DNA from: Olavius algarvensis associated proteobacterium Delta 3
GTDB lineage: Bacteria > Desulfobacterota > Desulfobacteria > Desulfobacterales > CAFBRK01
Assembly (NCBI GenBank): GCA_903231505.1
Contig: CAFBRK010000192.1
Location: 1-48,078, forward strand
DNA: 48,078 nucleotides
Direction of reading: 5' to 3'
Below are positions 32,641-39,408 of this stretch, in pieces; position 1 is the stretch's first letter; every line of letters begins with the position of its first letter. The notes beneath the pieces were generated by a model. It did no database searches. It had not been told where the DNA came from and worked only from the letters and a program-made list of their open reading frames with translations. The position numbers were made by a program, and so were the translations under genes.

Positions 32641-32925
32641 CATCTACTCTGGCAGAGAGCACCGAGGGCAGAAGACAGAGGACAGATGTCGGAGGTCAGA
32701 TGTCCGAGGTCGGAGGTCGGGTGTCAGCTGCCGTCGCACCCTGAACCTCAGACGGACAATACGACCCCGCAAGTTGGATGCTAAACAGGTAGTCGGTACT
32801 GGGTATCGGGTATTCGGTTTCAATACCGGATTTTGAGATCGTTGAAGGTTTACTGACGACCAAATACCAAACACCGAATCCCTATTACCTAAGACGGCAA
32901 ACCGGCAAACTATCGGTATAAGCAG
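32641..32925. repeat. Low-complexity intergenic repeats (GGTCGGAGGTC; GGGTATC)
   Basis: Two kinds of short repeats fill the spacer: GGTCAGATGTCCGAGGTCGG-type units (32690-32730), and a GGTACTGGGTATCGGGTATTC tract (about 32796-32818) with partial complement (CCAAATACCAAACACCGAATCC) near 32860-32882. The second family recurs at 38650-38760. No gene is seen. Confidence 0.5.
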
Positions 32926-32933
32926 TTACGCCC

Positions 32934-33566
32934 ATGACCGACAAACAGGTACATTGCCCCTCCTGCGGGGCAGCCCATGGCATTTTCAATCCCGGCGTGG
33001 TCACCGTCGCTTGCGAGTACTGCGGCAACGCCATTTACTGGGACGAAGACAAACTCAAGAATGCCGGGAAGCAGTCGATTCTCCCGGAAGGTTTCTCCCG
33101 ATTGTATCGCGGCGGAACCGGGAAAATCACCGGCAAAGGCGGATTTGTCGTCCTGGGTCGGATCCGCTACAGCTTCGGTAAAGGCTTTTGGGATGAATGG
33201 TTCCTGGAGTTCGACGACGGTTCCACGGGGTGGCTCACCGAAGACAATCATGAATTCGCTCTGGAGACTCAGGCCAAGGGCGGCAAGGCTCCGGCCTTTT
33301 CCACGCTGTTTCCGGGATTCAAATTTAATGTGCGTAAGATTCCCTTTGTGGTGGAAGAGGTGGGGTTGGCCGAGTGCCTCGGTATGGAAGGGGAACTGCC
33401 GATGGTTGTCCAGTCCGGAGAAACCTACTCTTTTGCCGATGCCTCCAGCCCCAACGGCCGGTACACGTTGGGAATTGAATATGACGATGAGCCGCCCACG
33501 ATTTTTTTCGGCAAATGGCTGATGTATTCCGACATTCGCATGGATGACGAAGGGCTGGACTGGTAG
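32934..33566 (+). CDS. DUF4178 protein with Zn ribbon
   Basis: A 210-residue soluble protein. It starts with a zinc ribbon, HCPSCGAAHGIF then VACEYCG (Cys8, Cys11, Cys28, Cys31). A beta-rich DUF4178 region follows from about residue 45 (FSRLYRGGTGKITGKGGFVV, then IRYSFGKGFWDEWFLEFDDG). The domain has no established biochemistry; in other genomes it recurs next to DUF350 proteins, spermidine-synthase-like enzymes and SPFH proteins, as it does here. First gene of the module; 5 bases separate it from the next start. Confidence 0.8.
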   Translation: MTDKQVHCPSCGAAHGIFNPGVVTVACEYCGNAIYWDEDKLKNAGKQSILPEGFSRLYRGGTGKITGKGGFVVLGRIRYSFGKGFWDEWFLEFDDGSTGWLTEDNHEFALETQAKGGKAPAFSTLFPGFKFNVRKIPFVVEEVGLAECLGMEGELPMVVQSGETYSFADASSPNGRYTLGIEYDDEPPTIFFGKWLMYSDIRMDDEGLDW

Positions 33567-33571
33567 CAATC

Positions 33572-34912
33572 GTGGAAACAGAAAAATACAACCTCGAAAA
33601 AGTGCGTCCCCGCCCCCCGTACACCCCCAAGACCATCCAGTGTCCAAGCTGCGGCGGAGGGCTTTCGCAAAAAGACGAGCACTCGGAACTGATCGTGTGC
33701 GACTATTGCGGAAGCCATCTGGATGTCTCCGAGGAAGAAAAGACCGTCCTGGGAAAAGGCCCGGGGCAAAAGCCTAAATTTCCGCTGGAAATCGGCGATG
33801 CCTTCCACTACAGGAACACCCGATTCGAAATCATTGCCCGCATGGAGTTTATCGAGGACGGGGACCGGACGGAACAAACGCTTCAGTACCTCCTGTACAA
33901 CCCCCGCATGGGGACCATGTGGCTGGCAGCCTACAAGAGGAACTACTCGATTTCCAAAGACACCCATGTCATGCCCGAAGACGACGCCTTCACCAAATCC
34001 CGCGGCGACACCCTGGACACCCACGATGGACGAAAATGGGTATGCGAAGGGAGAGGCACCTACGAACTGACCTACGTGGACGGGGCCCTGCCCTGGATCG
34101 CAAAGATCCGGGATCGGATCGATTATGCCGAATTTTCCGAGATGAGCGGATCCGGGGAACAGTATGAAGTCCAGAGCATCGGCGATGAAATTGAATACGG
34201 TGCCGGCAGGGCGCTTTCCATAGCATCCGTCCGGAAAGCCACCCGGAAGCCGGATCTTGAAAAGACGGCAGCAGAAAAAGCCGGCAGAATGAAACAGCGG
34301 GTTCAGGAATCGCCACCGGAGAATGTGGCCCTGACCCGAAAATACTACCTTCGACTCCTCGCCATTGCAGCCCTGGCGCTGCTCATCAACGGAGCCCTGG
34401 CGGCATACACGTTCATGCAGGGCAAACGGGTCCTCAGCCAGACGTTCAGCGCGGAAGAACTCAACGAGGGTATCGAGACCAATCCGTTTCGCGTATCCAG
34501 GGCAAACAATGTCATCAAAATTACCACAAAAGCCTGGCCCAAATTAAGTAACGAGTGGATGGCGCTCGATGTGGTGATGGTCCGGGAAGATGACATGATG
34601 ATCCATGAATATGACGGCAGCATCGAGTACTACCATGGTTCCTCCGGGGGGGAAAAATGGAGTGAAGGCGGCCAGACGCACAATCTGTATCTGAGAGTCC
34701 CCCAGAAGGGGTATTACCGGTTGGCGCTCGGGGGTGTCAGCGCCCGGGGGAACACCCCTAAATCCTCCCGGACGACCCACGGGATTCAGGTTCGTGTAAA
34801 AGACCGGGTGGTCTTTCCCTGGTTGTTCGTCGCATCAACCGTACTCTCGCTGGTTTTTTTAATCTTGATCGGATTGTCCTTTAAGAGCTGGAAGGACGAA
34901 GATGACGACTAA
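33572..34912 (+). CDS. DUF4178 membrane protein with Zn ribbon
   Basis: A 446-residue relative of the previous protein with added membrane helices. The N-terminal zinc ribbon has CPSCGGGL (about residues 24-27) and CDYCG (about 44-48). The DUF4178 domain spans about 65-190 (GDAFHYRNTRFEIIARMEF). Two hydrophobic helices follow: about 262-282 (LLAIAALALLINGALAAYTF) and about 414-437 (VFPWLFVASTVLSLVFLILI), with a ~130-residue extracytoplasmic domain between them. GTG start; the previous stop is only five bases upstream, so the two genes are co-translated. Confidence 0.8.
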   Translation: METEKYNLEKVRPRPPYTPKTIQCPSCGGGLSQKDEHSELIVCDYCGSHLDVSEEEKTVLGKGPGQKPKFPLEIGDAFHYRNTRFEIIARMEFIEDGDRTEQTLQYLLYNPRMGTMWLAAYKRNYSISKDTHVMPEDDAFTKSRGDTLDTHDGRKWVCEGRGTYELTYVDGALPWIAKIRDRIDYAEFSEMSGSGEQYEVQSIGDEIEYGAGRALSIASVRKATRKPDLEKTAAEKAGRMKQRVQESPPENVALTRKYYLRLLAIAALALLINGALAAYTFMQGKRVLSQTFSAEELNEGIETNPFRVSRANNVIKITTKAWPKLSNEWMALDVVMVREDDMMIHEYDGSIEYYHGSSGGEKWSEGGQTHNLYLRVPQKGYYRLALGGVSARGNTPKSSRTTHGIQVRVKDRVVFPWLFVASTVLSLVFLILIGLSFKSWKDEDDD

Positions 34913-35059
34913 CATCGCTTTGGGATTTTATGATGCTCCTGCCTGGGGCAGGAATGGATAAAACATCCAGGTAACATCTGTTCAGGCATTCGGAATTATT
35001 TTGAGTGAATTGCGCTTTGTCACAAAACTGACGGATACGATCCGGGACTTGGACTTTCC

Positions 35060-35278
35060 ATGCGTTTCATAAAGACATTGCTGCTCATCACGATTCTCGG
35101 CGGAGGCACATTGTTCGCGGGGTACGCCACCTTTAAAGGCTTTGGCGTCCAAAACGCGATGTATCCCCAGGGGATCAGTATTCGTCAGGATAGTGTCTCG
35201 GGTTCCCGCCCCGGGGTGGTACCTTTCGGCCGGGGTCCAAGGGTTCATCGCGGTGGTGGATTGTCCAGGGGAAAATGA
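35060..35278 (+). CDS. Small membrane-anchored Gly/Arg-rich protein
   Basis: A 72-residue protein with one N-terminal hydrophobic helix (LLLITILGGGTLFAGYATF) that could be a signal anchor, then a polar tail rich in Gly, Arg and Ser (YPQGISIRQDSVSGSR ... RGPRVHRGGGLSRGK). No known domain. The reading direction and position between the DUF4178 and DUF350 genes fit membership of the module. Weak ribosome site, so the call is tentative. Confidence 0.45.
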   Translation: MRFIKTLLLITILGGGTLFAGYATFKGFGVQNAMYPQGISIRQDSVSGSRPGVVPFGRGPRVHRGGGLSRGK

Positions 35279-35368
35279 TTCTCATAGAGGAAATATAGGA
35301 TAGAAAATAAACCTGGTCGCAACAAAGAAGCCAAATGTCTTAACCCAATAGCGACATCGTCGCGTATC

Positions 35369-35391
35369 ATAAAATCGTTAAACGATTTTAT
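35369..35391. repeat. 23-bp hairpin, copy 2 (TAAAATCG/CGATTTTA)
   Basis: ATAAAATCGTT-A-AACGATTTTAT, perfect 11-base arms. It ends just before the GGAGGAA ribosome site of the DUF350 gene, so in the mRNA it would sit directly upstream of the start and could affect translation. Confidence 0.65.
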
Positions 35392-35402
35392 TTGGAGGAA
35401 AC

Positions 35403-35618
35403 ATGATCACACAAGCAGAAATCATGCAGTTTGTGTCATCCATCGTTTATTCGCTTCTCGGTTTGGTGGTATTCAGCTTTGCCTTCTGGATCTTGACCAA
35501 AATTTTACCGTTTTCTGTGAAAAAAGAGATTGTCGAGGATGAAAACACGGCGTTGGGGATCATTCTGGGAGCGTTGGTCGTTGGGCTGGCCATCATCATC
35601 GCCGCAGCCATATCCTAG
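35403..35618 (+). CDS. DUF350 (YjfL-like) small membrane protein
   Basis: A 71-residue protein with two membrane helices: about 8-30 (FVSSIVYSLLGLVVFSFAFWI) and about 47-70 (ALGIILGALVVGLAIIIAAA). The loop KKEIVEDENTALGI is the DUF350 signature; E. coli YjfL carries the domain twice, this protein once. It has no enzymatic motif and may form a small oligomeric membrane unit. GGAGGAAAC precedes the ATG. Its neighbours (DUF4178, aminopropyltransferase, SPFH) form a conserved-type module. Confidence 0.8.
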   Translation: MITQAEIMQFVSSIVYSLLGLVVFSFAFWILTKILPFSVKKEIVEDENTALGIILGALVVGLAIIIAAAIS

Positions 35619-35747
35619 GTCGCTTCCGGCAAACACAACGGCAGCATGATGATGTTGTCTGGCGGCGGAAGGATTCCGTGACGGATACCGAATGTGGATG
35701 ATCTACCAATGATGCATGGCCAGGGATACCTGATCTACCGCGAAGCA

Positions 35748-35802
35748 CACGAAGGTCACGAAGAAAGACAGGACTGGGTGTTTTTTCTTCGTGACCTTCG
35801 TG
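35748..35802. repeat. Perfect 19-bp inverted repeat (CACGAAGGTCACGAAGAAA)
   Basis: Left arm 35748-35766, right arm 35784-35802, 17-base loop. A run of T leads into the right arm. It lies between the DUF350 gene and the aminopropyltransferase gene, 49 bases before the latter. It may be a transcription stop that splits the module into two transcripts, or a mobile intergenic repeat of the CACGAAG family. Confidence 0.6.
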
Positions 35803-35851
35803 CCCTCCGTGGCAATACCATCGCTAATCGTCAGATCCCCATTACCGGGTC

Positions 35852-37399
35852 ATGAAGCTAACTGCGTCACCCACCGCTGCACCCGTTATTCTCCTTGGCT
35901 CGGTTTTTGTCGTCGCCGCCTGCGGACTGGTCTATGAACTGGTCGCCGGCGCAGTCTCCAGCTATATTCTCGGCAACGCCGTGACCCAGTTCTCGCTGGT
36001 CGTCGGGGTGTTTCTAAGCTCCATGGGGATCGGTTCCTTTCTGGCGAAGTACATTCGCACGAACCTCCTCAAGATGTTCATTGAAATCGAGATATGGATT
36101 GCGCTCATCGGCGGGGGCAGCTCGATGATCATGTTTATGATCAGTGCCTTTGCCGACGATCTTTTTCAAGTCTTCTTCTACCTGCTGTGCATATCCATCG
36201 GAGTCCTGATCGGAATCGAAATTCCCCTCATCGTACGGATCGTAAAGGAACGCCACGGGTTTTCCGGAGCCCTCAGCAATGTTTTGGCATTGGATTATAT
36301 CGGCGCTCTCGTCGGAGCGCTGCTCTTTCCCCTGGTGGTACTTCCCTATCTCGGATTGAGCCGGGCTTCGGTGGTGTTCGGAATCATGAACCTTTCCGTT
36401 GCCGCCGCCGGCTGGTACCTGTTGACCGAGAAACACAAATCCATGCTCATAAAGATCCTCGTCACCGGGTTGGTGCTGCTGCTGACGCTGATATTCTCCG
36501 GACGCTGGGTCGGCTTTTTGGAGGATCTCCTGTACCAGGACAGCATCATATACACTAAAGACACTCCCTATCAGCGGATTATCATGACCCGGTGGCGCGA
36601 CGATGTGCGGCTCTATCTCAACGGCCACATCCAGTTTTCTTCCATAGACGAGGCGCGTTATCACGAAGCCCTTGTCATGCCGGCCATGGCAGCTTGCCCC
36701 ACGGCACGTTCTGTTTTAATTCTCGGCGGGGGCGATGGCATGGCAGCCAGGGAGGTACTCAAATACGACCGTGTTCAATCCATCACGCTCATCGATATCG
36801 ACCCGGTCATGACGGACCTTGGGAAAACCCGAAAAGAATTGCTCGCGCTGAACGGGAGTGCACTGAATTCCAAGAAAGTACAAATTCACAACACGGACGC
36901 CATGGTTTTCCTGAGGGAAAGCCGGGATTTCTTTGATGCGATTCTCATCGACCTCCCGGATCCGAACACCCCGTCGTTGACAAAGTTATACTCGAAGGCC
37001 TTTTATACCCTCTGCTTCCGCCGGTTGAATCTCGGTGGCGTCTTGTCGACCCAGGCCACTTCGCCGTTTTATGCGAAAAACGCATTCTGGTGCATCGTTG
37101 AAACGATGACCGCTGCCGGAGGCGGCCGGGCGGAGCTCTCCGAGATGGCGATCCTGCCCTACCACCTGAACGTCCCGTCCTTCGGGGAGTGGGGATTTGT
37201 TCTGGCTTCACGACGGGCGGTCGATCCCAAGCAATTGTCGATCCCGGTGTCGACCCGTTTCCTCACCGATGATGTGCTTCATGCCATGTTCAGCTTCGGA
37301 CGGGATATGGCAGCGGATCAAGAAATTGAAGTCAACCGTATCGATCGGCCGGTACTGTATGAGTACTACCGGAAAGGATGGAATGCATTCAATGAATAG
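35852..37399 (+). CDS. Membrane-anchored spermidine-synthase-like aminopropyltransferase
   Basis: A 515-residue fusion. Residues 1-220 hold about seven membrane helices of the polyamine-aminopropyltransferase-associated type (CGLVYELVAGAVSSYILG, then GIGSFLAKYI). Residues 235-480 are a SpeE-type domain: YHE (270-272), the AdoMet-binding GGGDG (292-296), LIDIDP (314-318), and the catalytic-region aspartates in LIDLPDPN (366-372, where SpeE has DSTDP). It should transfer an aminopropyl or related group from decarboxylated AdoMet, or be a repurposed methyltransferase-fold enzyme. No AdoMet decarboxylase is nearby. A poor ribosome site precedes the ATG. Downstream of DUF350; followed by the SPFH gene. 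Confidence 0.85.
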   Translation: MKLTASPTAAPVILLGSVFVVAACGLVYELVAGAVSSYILGNAVTQFSLVVGVFLSSMGIGSFLAKYIRTNLLKMFIEIEIWIALIGGGSSMIMFMISAFADDLFQVFFYLLCISIGVLIGIEIPLIVRIVKERHGFSGALSNVLALDYIGALVGALLFPLVVLPYLGLSRASVVFGIMNLSVAAAGWYLLTEKHKSMLIKILVTGLVLLLTLIFSGRWVGFLEDLLYQDSIIYTKDTPYQRIIMTRWRDDVRLYLNGHIQFSSIDEARYHEALVMPAMAACPTARSVLILGGGDGMAAREVLKYDRVQSITLIDIDPVMTDLGKTRKELLALNGSALNSKKVQIHNTDAMVFLRESRDFFDAILIDLPDPNTPSLTKLYSKAFYTLCFRRLNLGGVLSTQATSPFYAKNAFWCIVETMTAAGGGRAELSEMAILPYHLNVPSFGEWGFVLASRRAVDPKQLSIPVSTRFLTDDVLHAMFSFGRDMAADQEIEVNRIDRPVLYEYYRKGWNAFNE

Positions 37400-37421
37400 T
37401 AAAATCGGGTGCCGATTTTAC
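37399..37421. repeat. 23-bp hairpin, copy 3 (TAAAATCG/CGATTTTA)
   Basis: GTAAAATCGG-GTG-CCGATTTTAC, 10-base arms. It begins at the last base of the aminopropyltransferase stop codon and ends 29 bases before the -35 box of the SPFH-gene promoter. Confidence 0.65.
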
Positions 37422-37450
37422 CAAAATCCGAATATCGAATTTTCCGATAA

Positions 37451-37479
37451 TTGACATATCCCGGCGTCGTTTGTAAAAT
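37451..37479 (+). promoter_or_regulatory. Sigma-70 promoter for the SPFH gene
   Basis: TTGACA at 37451-37456 and TAAAAT at 37474-37479 with a 17-base spacer, close to consensus. The start would be near 37486, about 43 bases before the ATG. The last gene of the module therefore has its own transcription. Confidence 0.7.
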
Positions 37480-37528
37480 ACTGTATTAAACCGCCAAAAC
37501 ATAAAATATTGAAGGGCTGGAGGTCATT

Positions 37529-38641
37529 ATGGCTATTTGGGACAAAATCGTCGGTCAGTTCATCGACGTCATTGAATGGGTGGATGAAACCAACGATACC
37601 ATCGTTTGGAAGTTCCCCCGGTATGACAATGAAATCAAAAACGGCGCCCAGCTCATCGTCCGGGAAAGCCAGGTCGCGGTGTTCCTGCACGAAGGCGAGC
37701 TTGGAGACATTTTTCCACCCGGTCGATATGAGCTGACGACACAGAACATACCGATTCTCACGACCCTGAAAAGCTGGAAATACGCATTCGATGCGCCGTT
37801 TAAATGCAACATCTACTTTGTATCCACCCGGCAGTTCACGGACCTCAAGTGGGGAACAAAGAATCCACTGATGCTCCGGGATCCGGAATTTGGTGCGGTA
37901 CGTCTGCGGGCATTTGGTACTTATGCGATGCGGGTCGGCGATCCGGGGACACTCATTGAGGAAATCGCCGGTACCGATCCCCACTTTAGTACGGATGAGA
38001 TCACCGGACAGATCCGGAATATTCTGGTGAGCCGTTTTGCGGATGCCCTGGCGGAGACGGGGATTCCCATGTTGGATCTTGCCGCCAACTATAACGAAAT
38101 CGGAGATCAGCTACGCACCACGCTGGGGGGTGAGATTGACGAATATGGGATTGAGTTGACCAAATTTCTCGTTGAAAACATCTCTCTCCCCGCCGAAGTG
38201 GAAGCCATGCTGGACAAGCGTACCCAGATGGGTCTGGTGGGGAACATGCAAACATACACCCAGTTTCAAACCGCCAACGCGATTCAGGACATGGCCGAAA
38301 ATCCGGGTGCCGGCGGGAACATGATGGGGGTGCTGGCCGGTGTCGGCATGGGGAACGTGGTCACCGGTGCCGTCCAGGGCGCAACCCAACCCCAGCAGCA
38401 GCAACAGCCGCCTTCGGGTGGACCGCCGCCGCTGCCACCCCAGGTGCAGTGGTTCGCAGGAATCGACGGCCAACAGGCCGGACCGTTTCAGCAGGACGCG
38501 CTCGCTCAACTGATTCAAGAGGGGAAGATTGACCGGGATACCCTGGTCTGGAAACAGGGGATGGACAACTGGATCGCGGCCGGCGACGTCCCGGACCTGG
38601 CCGGGCTTTTCGGCGCTACCCCGCCGCCCTTACCAAAGTAA
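37529..38641 (+). CDS. SPFH-domain protein with C-terminal GYF_2 domain (YdjI-like)
   Basis: A 370-residue protein of the SPFH/virion-core-like family. The SPFH part spans about 25-245 (FPRYDNEIKNGAQLIVRESQ, then VFLHEGELGDIFPPGRYELT, then IDEYGIELTKFLVENISLP). A Gly/Met-rich linker and a Gln/Pro stretch (QPQQQQQPPSGGPPPLPP) lead to a C-terminal GYF_2 domain (WFAGIDGQQAGPF, then LVWKQGMDNWIAAGDVPDL). No N-terminal membrane helix, so it is likely a peripheral scaffold that oligomerises at the inner membrane. The GYF_2 domain would bind proline-rich partners. GGAGG precedes the ATG. It closes the DUF4178/DUF350 module and is convergent with the next gene. Confidence 0.88.
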   Translation: MAIWDKIVGQFIDVIEWVDETNDTIVWKFPRYDNEIKNGAQLIVRESQVAVFLHEGELGDIFPPGRYELTTQNIPILTTLKSWKYAFDAPFKCNIYFVSTRQFTDLKWGTKNPLMLRDPEFGAVRLRAFGTYAMRVGDPGTLIEEIAGTDPHFSTDEITGQIRNILVSRFADALAETGIPMLDLAANYNEIGDQLRTTLGGEIDEYGIELTKFLVENISLPAEVEAMLDKRTQMGLVGNMQTYTQFQTANAIQDMAENPGAGGNMMGVLAGVGMGNVVTGAVQGATQPQQQQQPPSGGPPPLPPQVQWFAGIDGQQAGPFQQDALAQLIQEGKIDRDTLVWKQGMDNWIAAGDVPDLAGLFGATPPPLPK

Positions 38642-38644
38642 TTG

Positions 38645-38765
38645 CTTATTTGGGATTGGGTATTGGGTATTTGGGATTAGCTGCTAACGCGTTTTCGAGA
38701 TATCCGCTTTGCCGGACATATGGCCGGCACCGAGTACCTAATACCCGGTACCCAGTACCGGTCAA
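38645..38765. repeat. GGGTATTGGG/CCCAGTACC intergenic repeat
   Basis: Left half TTGGGATTGGGTATTGGGTA (from 38649) and right half CCTAATACCCGGTACCCAGT (from 38736) form a rough inverted repeat between two convergent genes. The same family is seen near 32800-32880. Confidence 0.5.
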
Positions 38766-39229
38766 GGACCAAATATGACCTTGGGCCCCAGATGCCTTAC
38801 ATCCAGCTCGGGTGACGGGTCGATATGATTCATGGCCAGAGCGTGCCCATCTTCTTTCACTCGCCAGAAACGGACCTTTTTCCCCTTTGCCTTGATCAGC
38901 TGGAACCGGGTTTCCAGAAGACGAAATCCCTGCTTTGCCTGCTGCACGCCGATCCTGCGGATATACACCTGATTCGGATCGAGGTCGAAGATGACCACCC
39001 CCATTTTGAACACGGAACCGGCATCCAGGCCTTTGTAGATAATGCGACCTTTACCTGTTTCATAGGATTCGTCCAGGGCAAGAACGATTTTTTCCCGCAT
39101 GGGATCGGCCGAAGAGGTTTCCGGACGCTGCATCCACGTCAGTGTCTGGTAGTACAGCATAAACACGCATATGCCTGCCAGGGTAAAACCGAAAAGGCCG
39201 ATCACGGTGGGTCTGTATTCTGTTTCCAT
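38762..39229 (-). CDS. Hypothetical single-pass membrane protein
   Basis: A 155-residue protein with one N-terminal helix (about residues 8-27, TVIGLFGFTLAGICVFMLYY) followed by a soluble domain of alternating strands (KGLDAGSVFKMGVVIFDLDP, then QVYIRRIGVQQAKQGFRLLE). No known family is recognised. The topology suggests a C-terminal domain outside or inside the membrane with no catalytic motif. No clear ribosome site, but the minus-strand frame has natural codon use while the opposite frame is His/Pro-rich and looks like a shadow. It is convergent with the SPFH gene. Confidence 0.6.
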   Translation of the reverse strand: METEYRPTVIGLFGFTLAGICVFMLYYQTLTWMQRPETSSADPMREKIVLALDESYETGKGRIIYKGLDAGSVFKMGVVIFDLDPNQVYIRRIGVQQAKQGFRLLETRFQLIKAKGKKVRFWRVKEDGHALAMNHIDPSPELDVRHLGPKVIFGP

Positions 39230-39254
39230 GGTGATGATTCAGTCTCTATCGTCG

Positions 39255-39308
39255 TTGCCATAAATGTGTTCCGTTTGAACATACCGGAATTCTGTCAACC
39301 GCTCGAAT
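39255..39308 (+). repeat. Dispersed repeat, copy C (short form)
   Basis: Begins GTTGCCATAAATGTGTTCCG with the TTTGAA that follows in copy A, then jumps to CCGGAATTCTGTCAACCGCT. Compared with copies A and B about 30 bases of the centre are missing. It lies upstream of the small membrane protein gene. Confidence 0.6.
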
Positions 39309-39408
39309 AACATGGTAACGCCTAATATAGACCCGGAATCACACCATGCAACGTCACTCCTTCAGAATCTCCCTTTTCCGTTTCAAGCAGGTCCCTGTTG
39401 CGCCGGGG

